Below, one piece after another: positions 1 to 6,348 of a stretch of DNA of 12,330 bases. Position numbers and translations under genes: made by a program. Source of the stretch: an uncultured Desulfurobacterium sp. (GTDB taxonomy: Bacteria; Aquificota; Aquificia; Desulfurobacteriales; Desulfurobacteriaceae); the NCBI GenBank assembly GCA_913055135.1, contig CAJXJV010000020.1, positions 1 to 12,330 of the forward strand, read 5' to 3'. Each line of letters opens with the position of its first letter. Position 1 is the first letter of the stretch. Under the pieces are notes generated by a model. The model was not told where the DNA came from. It did not search any database and was given only the letters and a program-made list of their open reading frames with translations.

Positions 1-84
1 TATGATAGCAGGGAAGATGAAAAAGTGTAATAACCGATCTCTACACATATTCAATGCTGCTCATAGACTCAGTATCTTAAGTTT

Positions 85-119
85 AATACCAATACCAATT
101 TAAAATTCCCCCTTCGCAA
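85..119 (+). repeat. Dispersed hairpin repeat, partial copy A
   Basis: These 35 bases match the left part of the complete copy at 211-275, including the AATACCAATTTAAAA stretch and the CCCCCTTCGCAA left arm with its loop. The match stops after CGCAA, so the right arm of the hairpin is missing. The motif AATACC is doubled here, as it also is in the inverted copy at 10140-10204. It looks like a truncated or decayed member of the family. Confidence 0.85.
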
Positions 120-174
120 CTCTGTATTACCCACATCTTCAAATCAAAATTTCCCCTTCTTTAAACCCCTCTAA

Positions 175-192
175 CTCCCCTTAAAAGGGGAG
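175..192. repeat. Second hairpin repeat element, left copy
   Basis: A perfect 8-bp inverted repeat: CTCCCCTT, two-base loop AA, AAGGGGAG. It is followed by AGAATCTA and then AAAACAT. A related hairpin with one G-T mismatch occurs at 10206-10224, again followed by AGAATCTA and, after an insertion, AAAAACAT. In both places it lies beside the other hairpin repeat, so the two look like parts of one composite unit. Confidence 0.8.
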
Positions 193-210
193 AATCTAAA
201 AACATTGTGT

Positions 211-275
211 AATACCAATTTAAAATTCCCCCTTCGCAAGGGGGATACAGAGGGTTCTATGGTAAAGGGGGAATT
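211..275 (+). repeat. Dispersed hairpin repeat, complete copy B
   Basis: A 65-bp unit containing a perfect 7-bp hairpin (CCCCCTT, loop CGC, AAGGGGG, at 228-244) and near-terminal inverted repeats AATTCCCCCTT (224-234) and AAGGGGGAATT (265-275). The same unit occurs inverted at 10140-10204 and in part at 85-119. It has no coding capacity. The structure suits a REP/MITE-like small dispersed element. It ends five bases from the coaX stop codon. Confidence 0.85.
228..244 (-). terminator. Possible terminator hairpin after coaX
   Basis: Read on the coaX strand, the stem CCCCCTT-GCG-AAGGGGG is followed by AATTTTAAATT, giving a GC-rich stem with only a short T-run. It begins about 37 bases past the coaX stop codon. 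The same hairpin in the same sense follows the aldolase gene at 10165-10181. It is part of the dispersed repeat, so its role as a terminator is inferred; the weak T-run keeps confidence low. Confidence 0.4.
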
Positions 276-280
276 CTATT

Positions 281-982
281 TCAGTTTTGGTCTAAAATCT
301 TGCTTATACCCTTGAACGTCAGATCGGGAACAAAAATTGCATTCTCTAAAAATTTCTTCAAAATTTCTGAGTCTCCACCTGTTATTAAAATGGTATCGGT
401 TTCGTAGATTTTGAGTACTTCTTTTATTCCTCCTATTGTTGTTATTAGTATTCCGCTTTCTATACACTCTGTTGTGGATTTGCCGGGAATTTGAAATCTT
501 TGCAAAGTTTCTATTTCTGGTAGTTGAGATGTTTCAAGGTTTAAAGCTTTTGCCATTGTTTTCAGTCCCGGGAAAATAACCCCTCCCTGAAAAACACTAT
601 CTCTGACAAGATCTATAACTACTGCTGTTCCAGCGCTTACAACGGTGAAAGATTCTCCAAACTCTAAACCACCACAGGCGTTGGCTATCCTGTCTGCTCC
701 TAAGGTTTCTGGTGTTTTGTAGTCAATCTTTATCGGAAGATTTAAGTTGGCCGAGACAAAGGTTGCATTGGGAAAAATTTTCCGCAAGGCATCGGTTGCC
801 TCTCTAACTACAGAGGATATTCCTACTCTTTTCCAGATGAAGCTTTTCAGTTTTTCAGTTAAAAGTTCTGGATGGCTCAAAAACCTTGGCGTGGGAAGTT
901 TGAAAAGTTGCCAGGCTTTTTCCCCCTCCCAGATGGCAACCTTAGTAAGCGTATTTCCAGCATCTACCAGTAGATCTGCCAT
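281..982 (-). CDS. coaX: Type III pantothenate kinase
   Basis: Phosphorylates pantothenate with ATP in the first step of coenzyme A synthesis, in the cytoplasm. The 233-residue product shows the ASKHA-fold signatures of CoaX: DAGNT at residues 7-11 (phosphate loop), GADR at 95-98 (pantothenate binding), SAGTAVVID at 116-124 with the metal-binding Asp124, and the GGVIFPGL stretch with a following LP (154-155). It is slightly shorter than the usual 250 or so residues, but all motifs are present. Its ATG lies one base after the argJ stop codon, so the two are very probably co-transcribed and translationally coupled; I see no strong Shine-Dalgarno of its own. Type III enzymes are not feedback-inhibited by CoA (family knowledge). 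Confidence 0.93.
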   Translation of the reverse strand: MADLLVDAGNTLTKVAIWEGEKAWQLFKLPTPRFLSHPELLTEKLKSFIWKRVGISSVVREATDALRKIFPNATFVSANLNLPIKIDYKTPETLGADRIANACGGLEFGESFTVVSAGTAVVIDLVRDSVFQGGVIFPGLKTMAKALNLETSQLPEIETLQRFQIPGKSTTECIESGILITTIGGIKEVLKIYETDTILITGGDSEILKKFLENAIFVPDLTFKGISKILDQN

Positions 983-983
983 G

Positions 984-2159
984 TTAAGTTCTGTATTCTG
1001 CGTTTATTTTCACGTAGTCGTATGTTAAATCGCACGTTAGATACTCAAATGTTTCGTTTCCAAGGTTTAGGTTGAGCTTGATAACAATTTCGTCATTCTC
1101 TTTCAGGTATTTGAAGACCTCTTCCTCAATGAAATCTGTTCTTTTTCCTTTGAACAGGAGGTGGTTTCCTATGTAAAGTTCAACTTTTTCTTCTTCTATT
1201 CCAGTTGATGCTGCTCCAGCTGCGGCAATTATCCTTCCCCAGTTGGGGTCGCAGCCAAAGATTGCGGTTTTGACAAGAGGAGAAAGGGCTATTTTCCTTG
1301 CAATCTTTCTTGCCTGTTCCTTAGACTTTGCACCGGTTACATTTATTCTGATAATCTTTGTTGCTCCCTCACCGTCTTTAACTATCTGGTAGGCGAGCTC
1401 TTTGAGGACTTCTGTCAGGAGATTTCTAAACTCTTCGTAATTTGAGTCATCGATTACTTTTTCGGACTTTCCGGTTGATAGGAGAAATACGCAGTCGTTT
1501 GTGCTCATATCTCCATCAACTGTAATTGCGTTAAAGGAAACGTCAACGGCTTCTTTTAGAGCTCTCTGAAGCGTTTCACTGTTCACTTTTGCATCTGTTG
1601 CAACAAATGAGAGCATTGTCGCCATTGCAGGGTCTATCATCCCCGCACCTTTTGCAATTCCACCTACAACAAAACCGTTACCCTCTCTAAAAGAGACCTT
1701 CGGAAATGTATCTGTGGTCATTATTGCCCTTGCCGGTTCTTCTTCCCTTGCTTTCCCAAGGTTTTTAACTGCCTCTTCTATTCCTTTTTTTACTCTGTCC
1801 ATTGGGAGTGGTTCACCGATTACTCCCGTCGATGCTACCAGAAGCTGTCCTTCTTTTCCTGTGAGCTGAGATGCTATTTTTGCCATCTCTTCTGCATCTT
1901 TTAATCCCTGTTCTCCGGTGCAAGCGTTGGCATTGCCGCTGTTTGCCACAATACCGCAAACCTTGCCCTTTATGGACTTTGAGAACTTTATTGGAGCTGC
2001 CTGAATGTCGTTTGTTGTAAACACAGCAGCAAAGTTTGAAGGTTCATCTGTAACTATGACAAGCGTATCTGGTCTATCAATTTTCTTTTCTGTCTTTTTG
2101 ATTCCTCCAAAGCCTGTTCCACAGGTTATTCCCGGAACCTCTGCTATTCCTTTCTTCAT
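984..2159 (-). CDS. argJ: Glutamate N-acetyltransferase / amino-acid acetyltransferase
   Basis: Transfers the acetyl group from N-acetylornithine to glutamate, recycling acetyl in arginine synthesis; bifunctional versions also use acetyl-CoA. The 391 residues match the family's usual length. The self-cleavage site is visible as KGAGMIDPAMATML, with the nucleophile Thr181 that becomes the N terminus of the beta chain. Other family blocks are ANSGNANACTG (72-82), ASTGVIGEPL (109-118) and CDPNWGRI near the C-terminal third. The ATG at 2159 is preceded by AGGAG six bases upstream, which fixes the start. The C-terminal YRT ends one base before coaX. Whether it is mono- or bifunctional cannot be told by eye. 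No other arg genes lie in the window. Confidence 0.95.
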   Translation of the reverse strand: MKKGIAEVPGITCGTGFGGIKKTEKKIDRPDTLVIVTDEPSNFAAVFTTNDIQAAPIKFSKSIKGKVCGIVANSGNANACTGEQGLKDAEEMAKIASQLTGKEGQLLVASTGVIGEPLPMDRVKKGIEEAVKNLGKAREEEPARAIMTTDTFPKVSFREGNGFVVGGIAKGAGMIDPAMATMLSFVATDAKVNSETLQRALKEAVDVSFNAITVDGDMSTNDCVFLLSTGKSEKVIDDSNYEEFRNLLTEVLKELAYQIVKDGEGATKIIRINVTGAKSKEQARKIARKIALSPLVKTAIFGCDPNWGRIIAAAGAASTGIEEEKVELYIGNHLLFKGKRTDFIEEEVFKYLKENDEIVIKLNLNLGNETFEYLTCDLTYDYVKINAEYRT

Positions 2160-2173
2160 ACTCTTCTCCTGTG

Positions 2174-2212
2174 AAAAGTGTTAGCATAAAAAAGTGTTAG
2201 TGATGGTGTTAG
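2174..2212 (-). promoter_or_regulatory. Direct repeats in argJ leader
   Basis: On the argJ strand the heptamer CTAACAC occurs three times (2212-2206, 2200-2194, 2184-2178). The last two copies extend to an 11-bp identity, CTAACACTTTT, offset by 16 bases. They lie between about 15 and 53 bases upstream of the argJ start codon, where an operator or promoter would be. A weak -10-like TATGCT lies between the last two copies. No known operator is recognised; this could also be a simple duplication. Confidence 0.35.
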
Positions 2213-2284
2213 TGTAAAAAAAGAGTTGTTGCTTGGGTTACAATATAGCACAATTTGGTGAAATTGGTTAAGGAACTAAGAGGC

Positions 2285-3373
2285 ATGCGATTTAAGAAAC
2301 CGAAAGAGTTGGTTGCTGAAAGGCTGAAGAAAGCAGGTTTTAGAAAACCGAAGTTGCTTTTTCATCCAAAGAGAGGAGATATTTTTAACCGTATTTCTTA
2401 TGGTTTGGTGAAAGGAAACCTTGGAGTTTTCACCGAAAAAGAAATAGGAGAGAAAATACTTCCAGGACGCAAAGTAGATGAATGCTGTGGGATAGAACTT
2501 CTTGCCCTTATGGGAGAAGAGGAGGCTGATTCGGCGATAGTCAGGGGAAGAAAGGGTGTTGTTGACTTTAGCGATATTAGATTTGAGTATCCTACCTTTG
2601 CGGTTGACCTTTCTCTCTACGAAAGGCTTCTGCCAAGAGAAAAGAAGAGCCTTTTGAATCAGATTGAGATAACGTATGGTGTGGTAAAGGATTTCTTTAC
2701 TCCTGAAAACTTTGTTGTCACTTCTGTTGGTGATGATGCAAGGAAGGATCTTGAAAAGTTTTTCACTCCTTATGTGCCTTTTCTTCTCCTTAATAAGCCT
2801 GAGAAGAAAAACGTTATTGTTCTTGATCCCCATGGAGATAAGGAGTTTACCCACGAGGAGATTACACCGGATACGTTGATTGTTGTAGGAGGTATTGTTG
2901 ATAGTGGTGAAAGAATGGTAGGAGCTACCGGTGAGATATTTCCAGATGCAAAACACAGGAGGATTTCATACAGAGGGAGTACAGAGCTTGTTCCGGATAG
3001 GATAAATGATATCGTTAAGATTATCTGCCAGTACCTGACGGAGGATATTTCCCTATCTGAGGTTGTAAAGCGGAACATTACTAGAACTGCAAAACTGAAG
3101 TGGCTCAGGAAAGCACTTGAAGAGTCTGTTGTTAGGTTTCTTGTGAATGGAGAAACCTTGAGGGGAATTCCTGAAAAACTTTACAACCAGTGGAGAGAAA
3201 AATTTGATCTGACTGATTTTCACTTTAAGAAAGGAGCCAAACATATTGGAGGATTTTTGGTTTTTAGAGATTCAATTTTTGATAGGGTAACAGGTAAGGA
3301 AAAGAGAAGAGGGAAAGAGATATTTCTTTTAGAGGAGTTAAGAGATGAGGATGTTGTCAAGATCTATTCTTGA
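2285..3373 (+). CDS. Trm10-like SPOUT tRNA methyltransferase (probable)
   Basis: Probably methylates N1 of a purine, most likely position 9 of tRNA, using S-adenosylmethionine. The 362-residue product has the Trm10-type core: FAVDLSLY around 105-112, then a strand and helix region (VIVLDPHGDKEF, 177-188), the hallmark LIVVGGIVDSGER (198-210) with conserved Asp206, and RRISYRGSTELVPDRINDIV (225-244), matching the family's cofactor loop and closing helix. An N-terminal part of about 100 residues and a lysine/arginine-rich C-terminal tail flank it, as in archaeal members. I choose ATG 2285, preceded by AGGA; an in-frame TTG at 2255 would extend it by ten residues but has no ribosome binding site. 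It overlaps cysK by 29 bases. A different SPOUT substrate remains possible. Confidence 0.72.
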   Translation: MRFKKPKELVAERLKKAGFRKPKLLFHPKRGDIFNRISYGLVKGNLGVFTEKEIGEKILPGRKVDECCGIELLALMGEEEADSAIVRGRKGVVDFSDIRFEYPTFAVDLSLYERLLPREKKSLLNQIEITYGVVKDFFTPENFVVTSVGDDARKDLEKFFTPYVPFLLLNKPEKKNVIVLDPHGDKEFTHEEITPDTLIVVGGIVDSGERMVGATGEIFPDAKHRRISYRGSTELVPDRINDIVKIICQYLTEDISLSEVVKRNITRTAKLKWLRKALEESVVRFLVNGETLRGIPEKLYNQWREKFDLTDFHFKKGAKHIGGFLVFRDSIFDRVTGKEKRRGKEIFLLEELRDEDVVKIYS

Positions 3374-4256
3374 AACCATAGGGAATACACCTCTTTTGAA
3401 GGTTGAAATTGAAGGTGTGGAACTCTTCCTGAAGCTTGAGATGTTCAATCCCGGCGGTTCGATTAAGGATAGAGTCGCCCTTGCAATTATTGAGGATGGA
3501 GAGAAAAGAGGGAAACTGACTCCAGAAAAGACGGTTATTGAAGCAACCAGTGGGAATACAGGGATAGGGCTTGCTCTGGTGTGTGCTGCAAAGGGTTACA
3601 GGTGCGTTATTGTCATGCCTGAGAATATGAGTGATGAAAGAAAGAAAATACTGAAGGCTTATGGTGCAGAGCTTATTCTCACACCAGCAGAGGAAGGAAT
3701 ACCGGGTGCTGTCAGGAAGGTTAAAGAGCTCCTTGAAAAAGAGCCTGACAGGTACTTTCCAGCGAGACAGTTTGAAAATCCTGTGAATCCACAGGTTCAC
3801 TACGAAACAACTGCACCTGAAATCCTGGAGCAAATGGGAGTTTTTCCAGAGGTTTTTGTTGCAGGGGTTGGGACAGGAGGAACTCTCACAGGAATTGGCA
3901 AAAGGTTCAAAGAGGTAAATCCTGAATGTCTTGTTGTCGCAGTTGAACCAGGAACTTGCGCCGTTATTTCCGGGAAGCCTCCTGGAGCTCACAAGATTCA
4001 AGGAATAGGAGCTGGATTTATACCTGAGATCTTAGATGTTGGGCTTATAGACAGAGTAGAAACTATTTCCTTTGAAGAAGCGAAAAAGTACTCAAAGCTT
4101 CTTGCATCACAGTTTGGAATTCTTTCAGGTATATCGGCAGGAGCGAACGTTGCCGGAGCTCTGAGAGTTGCAAAGGAGACTGGAAAGAAGAGAAGGGTAG
4201 TTACGGTTCTTCCTGATACAGGAGAGAGATACCTTAGTACTGATCTTTTTGATTGA
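3345..4256 (+). CDS. cysK: Cysteine synthase (O-acetylserine sulfhydrylase)
   Basis: PLP enzyme that joins O-acetylserine and sulfide to make cysteine. The 303 residues fit the family. Visible motifs: GNTPLL (13-18), PGGSIKDR with PLP Lys41, TSGNTG substrate loop (68-73), GTGGT phosphate-binding loop (176-180), HKIQGIGAGFIP (216-227) and SGISAGA (261-267). The HKIQGIGAGF block is typical of CysK and differs from CysM, so CysK is preferred, although cystathionine beta-synthase-type paralogues share the fold. The ATG at 3345 has AGGAG eight bases upstream and overlaps the Trm10-like gene by 29 bases, so the pair is probably one transcript. Its stop codon runs straight into a 16-bp tandem repeat. 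Confidence 0.93.
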   Translation: MRMLSRSILETIGNTPLLKVEIEGVELFLKLEMFNPGGSIKDRVALAIIEDGEKRGKLTPEKTVIEATSGNTGIGLALVCAAKGYRCVIVMPENMSDERKKILKAYGAELILTPAEEGIPGAVRKVKELLEKEPDRYFPARQFENPVNPQVHYETTAPEILEQMGVFPEVFVAGVGTGGTLTGIGKRFKEVNPECLVVAVEPGTCAVISGKPPGAHKIQGIGAGFIPEILDVGLIDRVETISFEEAKKYSKLLASQFGILSGISAGANVAGALRVAKETGKKRRVVTVLPDTGERYLSTDLFD

Positions 4257-4259
4257 GAA

Positions 4260-4291
4260 GGTTGGAAGATTAGAGGGTTGGAAGGTTAGAA
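4260..4291 (+). repeat. Two tandem 16-bp repeat units
   Basis: GGTTGGAAGATTAGAG (4260-4275) is followed directly by GGTTGGAAGGTTAGAA (4276-4291), 14 of 16 bases identical, and then by decayed GGAAG-rich sequence. A 15-of-16 match to the second unit lies inverted at 10559-10574. The array begins four bases after the cysK stop codon and covers the last six codons and stop of the convergent ThyX-like gene. Confidence 0.85.
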
Positions 4292-4668
4292 AGGAAGTCT
4301 GGAAGGAATTTTGATATCTCCTGAGTAAACTTCAGCTCAGGCTTTTCTTTCATCAGTTCAATAATTGTTCTTAAGTTCAGTGAAACAATGAAACCATCGT
4401 CTGTTTCAGATATCTTGAGGAACGGCTTGTCTATCATTATTTTAAAAAGCTCTTCTCTGTAAGAGCTGTCAACCTTAAAAGTCATTACTCCATGTTCAAC
4501 CACAGAGAGGTGACCCATTCCGACAACACGCTCGATCAAGCTTCTGTCATCCTCTTCTGAATATCTACAGAGGAGCTCATCTAAAGGCAGCCCGGAGTAG
4601 CAAACCCGAGCTGCAGTAGCAACTGTTTTAAGCATGTTTTCTGTATGGGATAGGAGAGTTATTCCCAT
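4270..4668 (-). CDS. Short ThyX-like protein lacking the RHR motif
   Basis: Related to flavin-dependent thymidylate synthase ThyX, but only 132 residues against roughly 220-250. The N-terminal half is clearly ThyX-like: LLSHTENMLKTVATAARVCYS (5-25) and the block GMGHLSVVEHGVMTF (50-64). In real ThyX this block is followed at once by the RHRxxSxNxxSxRY catalytic and dUMP-binding region; here it jumps through about 30 unrelated residues to FIVSLNLRTIIELM (93-106), which resembles the later ThyX helix around VNARSLMNFL. The core is absent, so synthase activity is unlikely. The ATG overlaps the rpmE stop by one base (TAATG), with GGAG ten bases upstream, showing coupled translation. The final residues from 127 on lie in the 16-bp repeat. 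Function unknown: a regulatory, flavin- or nucleotide-binding remnant are all possible. Confidence 0.65.
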   Translation of the reverse strand: MGITLLSHTENMLKTVATAARVCYSGLPLDELLCRYSEEDDRSLIERVVGMGHLSVVEHGVMTFKVDSSYREELFKIMIDKPFLKISETDDGFIVSLNLRTIIELMKEKPELKFTQEISKFLPDFLSNLPTL

Positions 4669-4874
4669 TAATACTTGTCTCCATACTTGGCTATAAATTT
4701 CTCCACTCTTCCTCTTACAACCTTTTGCTTCTGGCTACCTGTAAAGAAAGGATGGCACTGGTTGCAAACTTCAACCTTGATCTCAGGAAACTTTGTTGAT
4801 CTTGTTACCCATGTGTTACCACATGCACAAATTACTCTTGTTTCTCTGTATTCTGGATGAATTCCCTTTTTCAT
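4668..4874 (-). CDS. rpmE: 50S ribosomal protein L31
   Basis: Small protein of the large ribosomal subunit, sited at the subunit interface. The 68 residues begin MKKGIHPEY, typical of L31, and carry the zinc-binding cysteines of the C+ form at 16, 18, 37 and 40 (CAC and CNQC), followed by HPFFTG. I start at ATG 4874, which has AGGAGG eight bases upstream; an upstream in-frame ATG at 4901 would add nine unconserved residues and includes the ribosome binding site. Downstream, the ThyX-like ORF overlaps its stop codon by one base. Its promoter overlaps the divergent dedA promoter. Confidence 0.96.
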   Translation of the reverse strand: MKKGIHPEYRETRVICACGNTWVTRSTKFPEIKVEVCNQCHPFFTGSQKQKVVRGRVEKFIAKYGDKY

Positions 4875-4896
4875 ATGAACAACCTCCTGATATAAT
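4868..4896 (+). promoter_or_regulatory. Predicted promoter for dedA operon
   Basis: A perfect -10 box TATAAT (4891-4896) is preceded, with a 17-bp spacer, by TTTTCA (4868-4873), four of six matches to TTGACA. Transcription would begin near 4903, leaving about 45 bases of leader before the GTG start at 4949. The -35 box lies across the rpmE start codon. Predicted by eye only. Confidence 0.55.
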
Positions 4897-4919
4897 TCCA
4901 ATCGGCTTTGCGTTAGTGA

Positions 4920-4948
4920 AGTTTAGTTTAGAGAGCCAAGGGTGTCAA
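4920..4948 (-). promoter_or_regulatory. Predicted promoter for rpmE
   Basis: On the minus strand a perfect -35 box TTGACA (4948-4943) is followed after exactly 17 bases by TAAACT (4925-4920), four of six matches to TATAAT. Transcription would begin near 4913, giving a leader of about 39 bases that contains the AGGAGG ribosome binding site. This start lies beyond the predicted start of the divergent dedA transcript (about 4903), so the two transcripts would overlap at their 5' ends. Confidence 0.6.
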
Positions 4949-5572
4949 GTGGAGCTTGTTAACCTTCTTGATGTGTCAATTCAATTCATAAAGTCTCATC
5001 CAGAACTTGCCTGTTTTTCACTCTTTCTATGGGCATTTTTGGAAACAGGATTGCTCTTAGGGTTAATTCTGCCTGCTGAGAAAATACTCATAGTTGGCGG
5101 TATTCTTGTTTCAAAAGGTGTTATCTCCCCCGTGAGTTTCTTTTTCTGTGGAACCTTGGGAACTTTTTTAGGTTATACAGCAACCTATTTTATTGGTTAC
5201 TACATAGGAGAAGAGGTTTTAGAGAAGAACCTGCAAAGGTTAAGACTTAGCAGAGAGGATTTTATTAAGACAAAGCGGTTTGTTGAGAGCAAAGGGGAAA
5301 TGTCTCTTGTATTTGGGAGGTTTATCCCTGTTGTTAGACCCCTGTTACCTCTTCTTATAGGAGCTTTTAGACCACCACTCAAAAAATTTACCTTGTTTAA
5401 TTTTTTAGGCGCTATTTTGTGGATCTCTTCCTATGTTCTGATGGGGAACTTGCTTGGTGAGCTGATATCATTTATCATTACTCATAAAATACCGGGCATT
5501 GCCCTAACGGTTGTACTCTTCTTATTCTATCTTGCCTGGAGAAAGTATGGAAAGAATAAAAAACTGTTTTGA
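4949..5572 (+). CDS. DedA family membrane protein
   Basis: Polytopic inner-membrane protein of the DedA/VTT superfamily, linked in other bacteria to lipid-carrier or phospholipid flipping and membrane potential. The 207 residues show the family blocks: LFLWAFLETGLLLGLILPAE (25-44) with membrane Glu32, GTLGTFLGYTATYFIGYYIG (68-87), and FGRFIPVVRPLLP (122-134) with Arg124 and Arg130, then NFLGAILWI (151-159). The start is chosen as GTG 4949, giving (M)ELVNLLD, like other members, with AAGGG six bases upstream; an open frame extends upstream to 4793 but runs into rpmE. It overlaps trpA by 26 bases and heads the plus-strand operon. Its substrate is unknown. Confidence 0.83.
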   Translation: MELVNLLDVSIQFIKSHPELACFSLFLWAFLETGLLLGLILPAEKILIVGGILVSKGVISPVSFFFCGTLGTFLGYTATYFIGYYIGEEVLEKNLQRLRLSREDFIKTKRFVESKGEMSLVFGRFIPVVRPLLPLLIGAFRPPLKKFTLFNFLGAILWISSYVLMGNLLGELISFIITHKIPGIALTVVLFLFYLAWRKYGKNKKLF

Positions 5573-6335
5573 AAAGCTTGAAGCAAAGGGAGAGAAGCCG
5601 TTAATTGTCTACGCTACAGCCTGTGATCCAAACTGTTCTAAGTCCTTAGAGATTTTTAGACTGATACTGAAGTATGCAGATATGGTAGAGATAGGCATGC
5701 CTTTCTCGGATCCCTTGGCTGATGGTCCCACAATCCAGAAAGCCCATGAAAGAGCACTTGCTGCCGGAACAAATACCCAAAAGGTTCTTGAACTTGTAAA
5801 GAAAATTAGGGATTTTGAGAGTGAGAAACCTTTGATTCTTATGGGTTACTACAATCCAATATTTGTTTACGGTGAGGAGAAATTTATCAGGGATGCATTT
5901 CAGGCAGGTGTTGATGGATTCATAGTTCCAGACCTTCCTCCAGAGGAAGGAGAGGATTTTGCCAGAAAGGTTAAATCCATGAAGCTTTCTCCCATCTTTC
6001 TGGCGGCTCCTACAAGTACAGATGATAGAATAAAAAGGATAGGAGAAGTAACGGGAGAGTTTATCTACTACGTTTCGGTTACAGGAATTACAGGAGAAAG
6101 GGAGGAGTTAGCCTACAGGGAAATAGAAAGAGATATTGAAAGGGTAAAGAGAATTACCGGCAAAAAAACCGTAGTTGGTTTTGGAATTTCCCGTGGAAAA
6201 CACATAAAAGAGATGTATAATAGTCCTGATGGGTTTGTAGTTGGTAGTGCTGTAGTTAAAAGGATAGAGCAAGAAGACTATAAAAATCTTGAATCTCTCT
6301 TAGAAGAGCTTAAGGCAGCAACAAAACTTTCTTAA
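5547..6335 (+). CDS. trpA: Tryptophan synthase alpha subunit
   Basis: Cleaves indole-3-glycerol phosphate to indole and glyceraldehyde 3-phosphate; indole passes to TrpB. The 262 residues match the family length of this TIM barrel. The catalytic pair is present as Glu48 and Asp59 in [18 protein letters not shown] (47-64); YYNP (101-104), [10 protein letters not shown] (125-134) and the phosphate-binding GFGISRG (211-217) and GSAV (233-236) follow. The usual TAGDP near residue 25 reads TACDP. ATG 5547 is preceded by GGAG five bases upstream, inside dedA; an in-frame ATG at 5511 is not conserved. No other trp gene is present: it sits alone between dedA and the tat genes. Confidence 0.95.
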   Translation: MERIKNCFEKLEAKGEKPLIVYATACDPNCSKSLEIFRLILKYADMVEIGMPFSDPLADGPTIQKAHERALAAGTNTQKVLELVKKIRDFESEKPLILMGYYNPIFVYGEEKFIRDAFQAGVDGFIVPDLPPEEGEDFARKVKSMKLSPIFLAAPTSTDDRIKRIGEVTGEFIYYVSVTGITGEREELAYREIERDIERVKRITGKKTVVGFGISRGKHIKEMYNSPDGFVVGSAVVKRIEQEDYKNLESLLEELKAATKLS

Positions 6336-6348
6336 TGTTGGAGGAAAA

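Larger units (their letters stand above)
1..280. other. Non-coding region with dispersed repeats
   Basis: I see no convincing gene here on either strand. About the first 80 bases show no recognisable structure. The rest is mostly repeat: a partial copy of a hairpin repeat (85-119), a second hairpin element (175-192) and a complete copy of the first repeat (211-275), which ends five bases before the coaX stop codon. The region therefore acts as the 3' flank of the argJ-coaX unit. Whether a minus-strand gene continues beyond the left edge cannot be judged. Confidence 0.7.

Noticed and set aside
85..275. CRISPR array
   Set aside because: Only two direct copies, one of them truncated, of unequal length and without regular spacers; a third copy is inverted far away, and no cas gene is present.
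2160..2254. Arginine riboswitch or attenuator upstream of argJ
   Set aside because: The gap is under 100 bases, holds direct repeats rather than stable stems, and lacks a terminator hairpin.
2276..2956. A 226-codon open frame on the minus strand opposite the Trm10-like gene
   Set aside because: It lies wholly antisense to a well-supported gene, its translation is low-complexity and family-free, and it has no ribosome binding site.
3357..4001. A 214-codon minus-strand open frame opposite cysK
   Set aside because: It is antisense to conserved cysK motifs and its product is rich in Cys, Ser and Phe with no recognisable domain.
4270..4668. Frameshifted full-length thyX
   Set aside because: Only about 30 residues separate the N-terminal block from the later helix, and the gene is bounded by rpmE and cysK, so there is no space in any frame for the missing core of roughly 90 residues.
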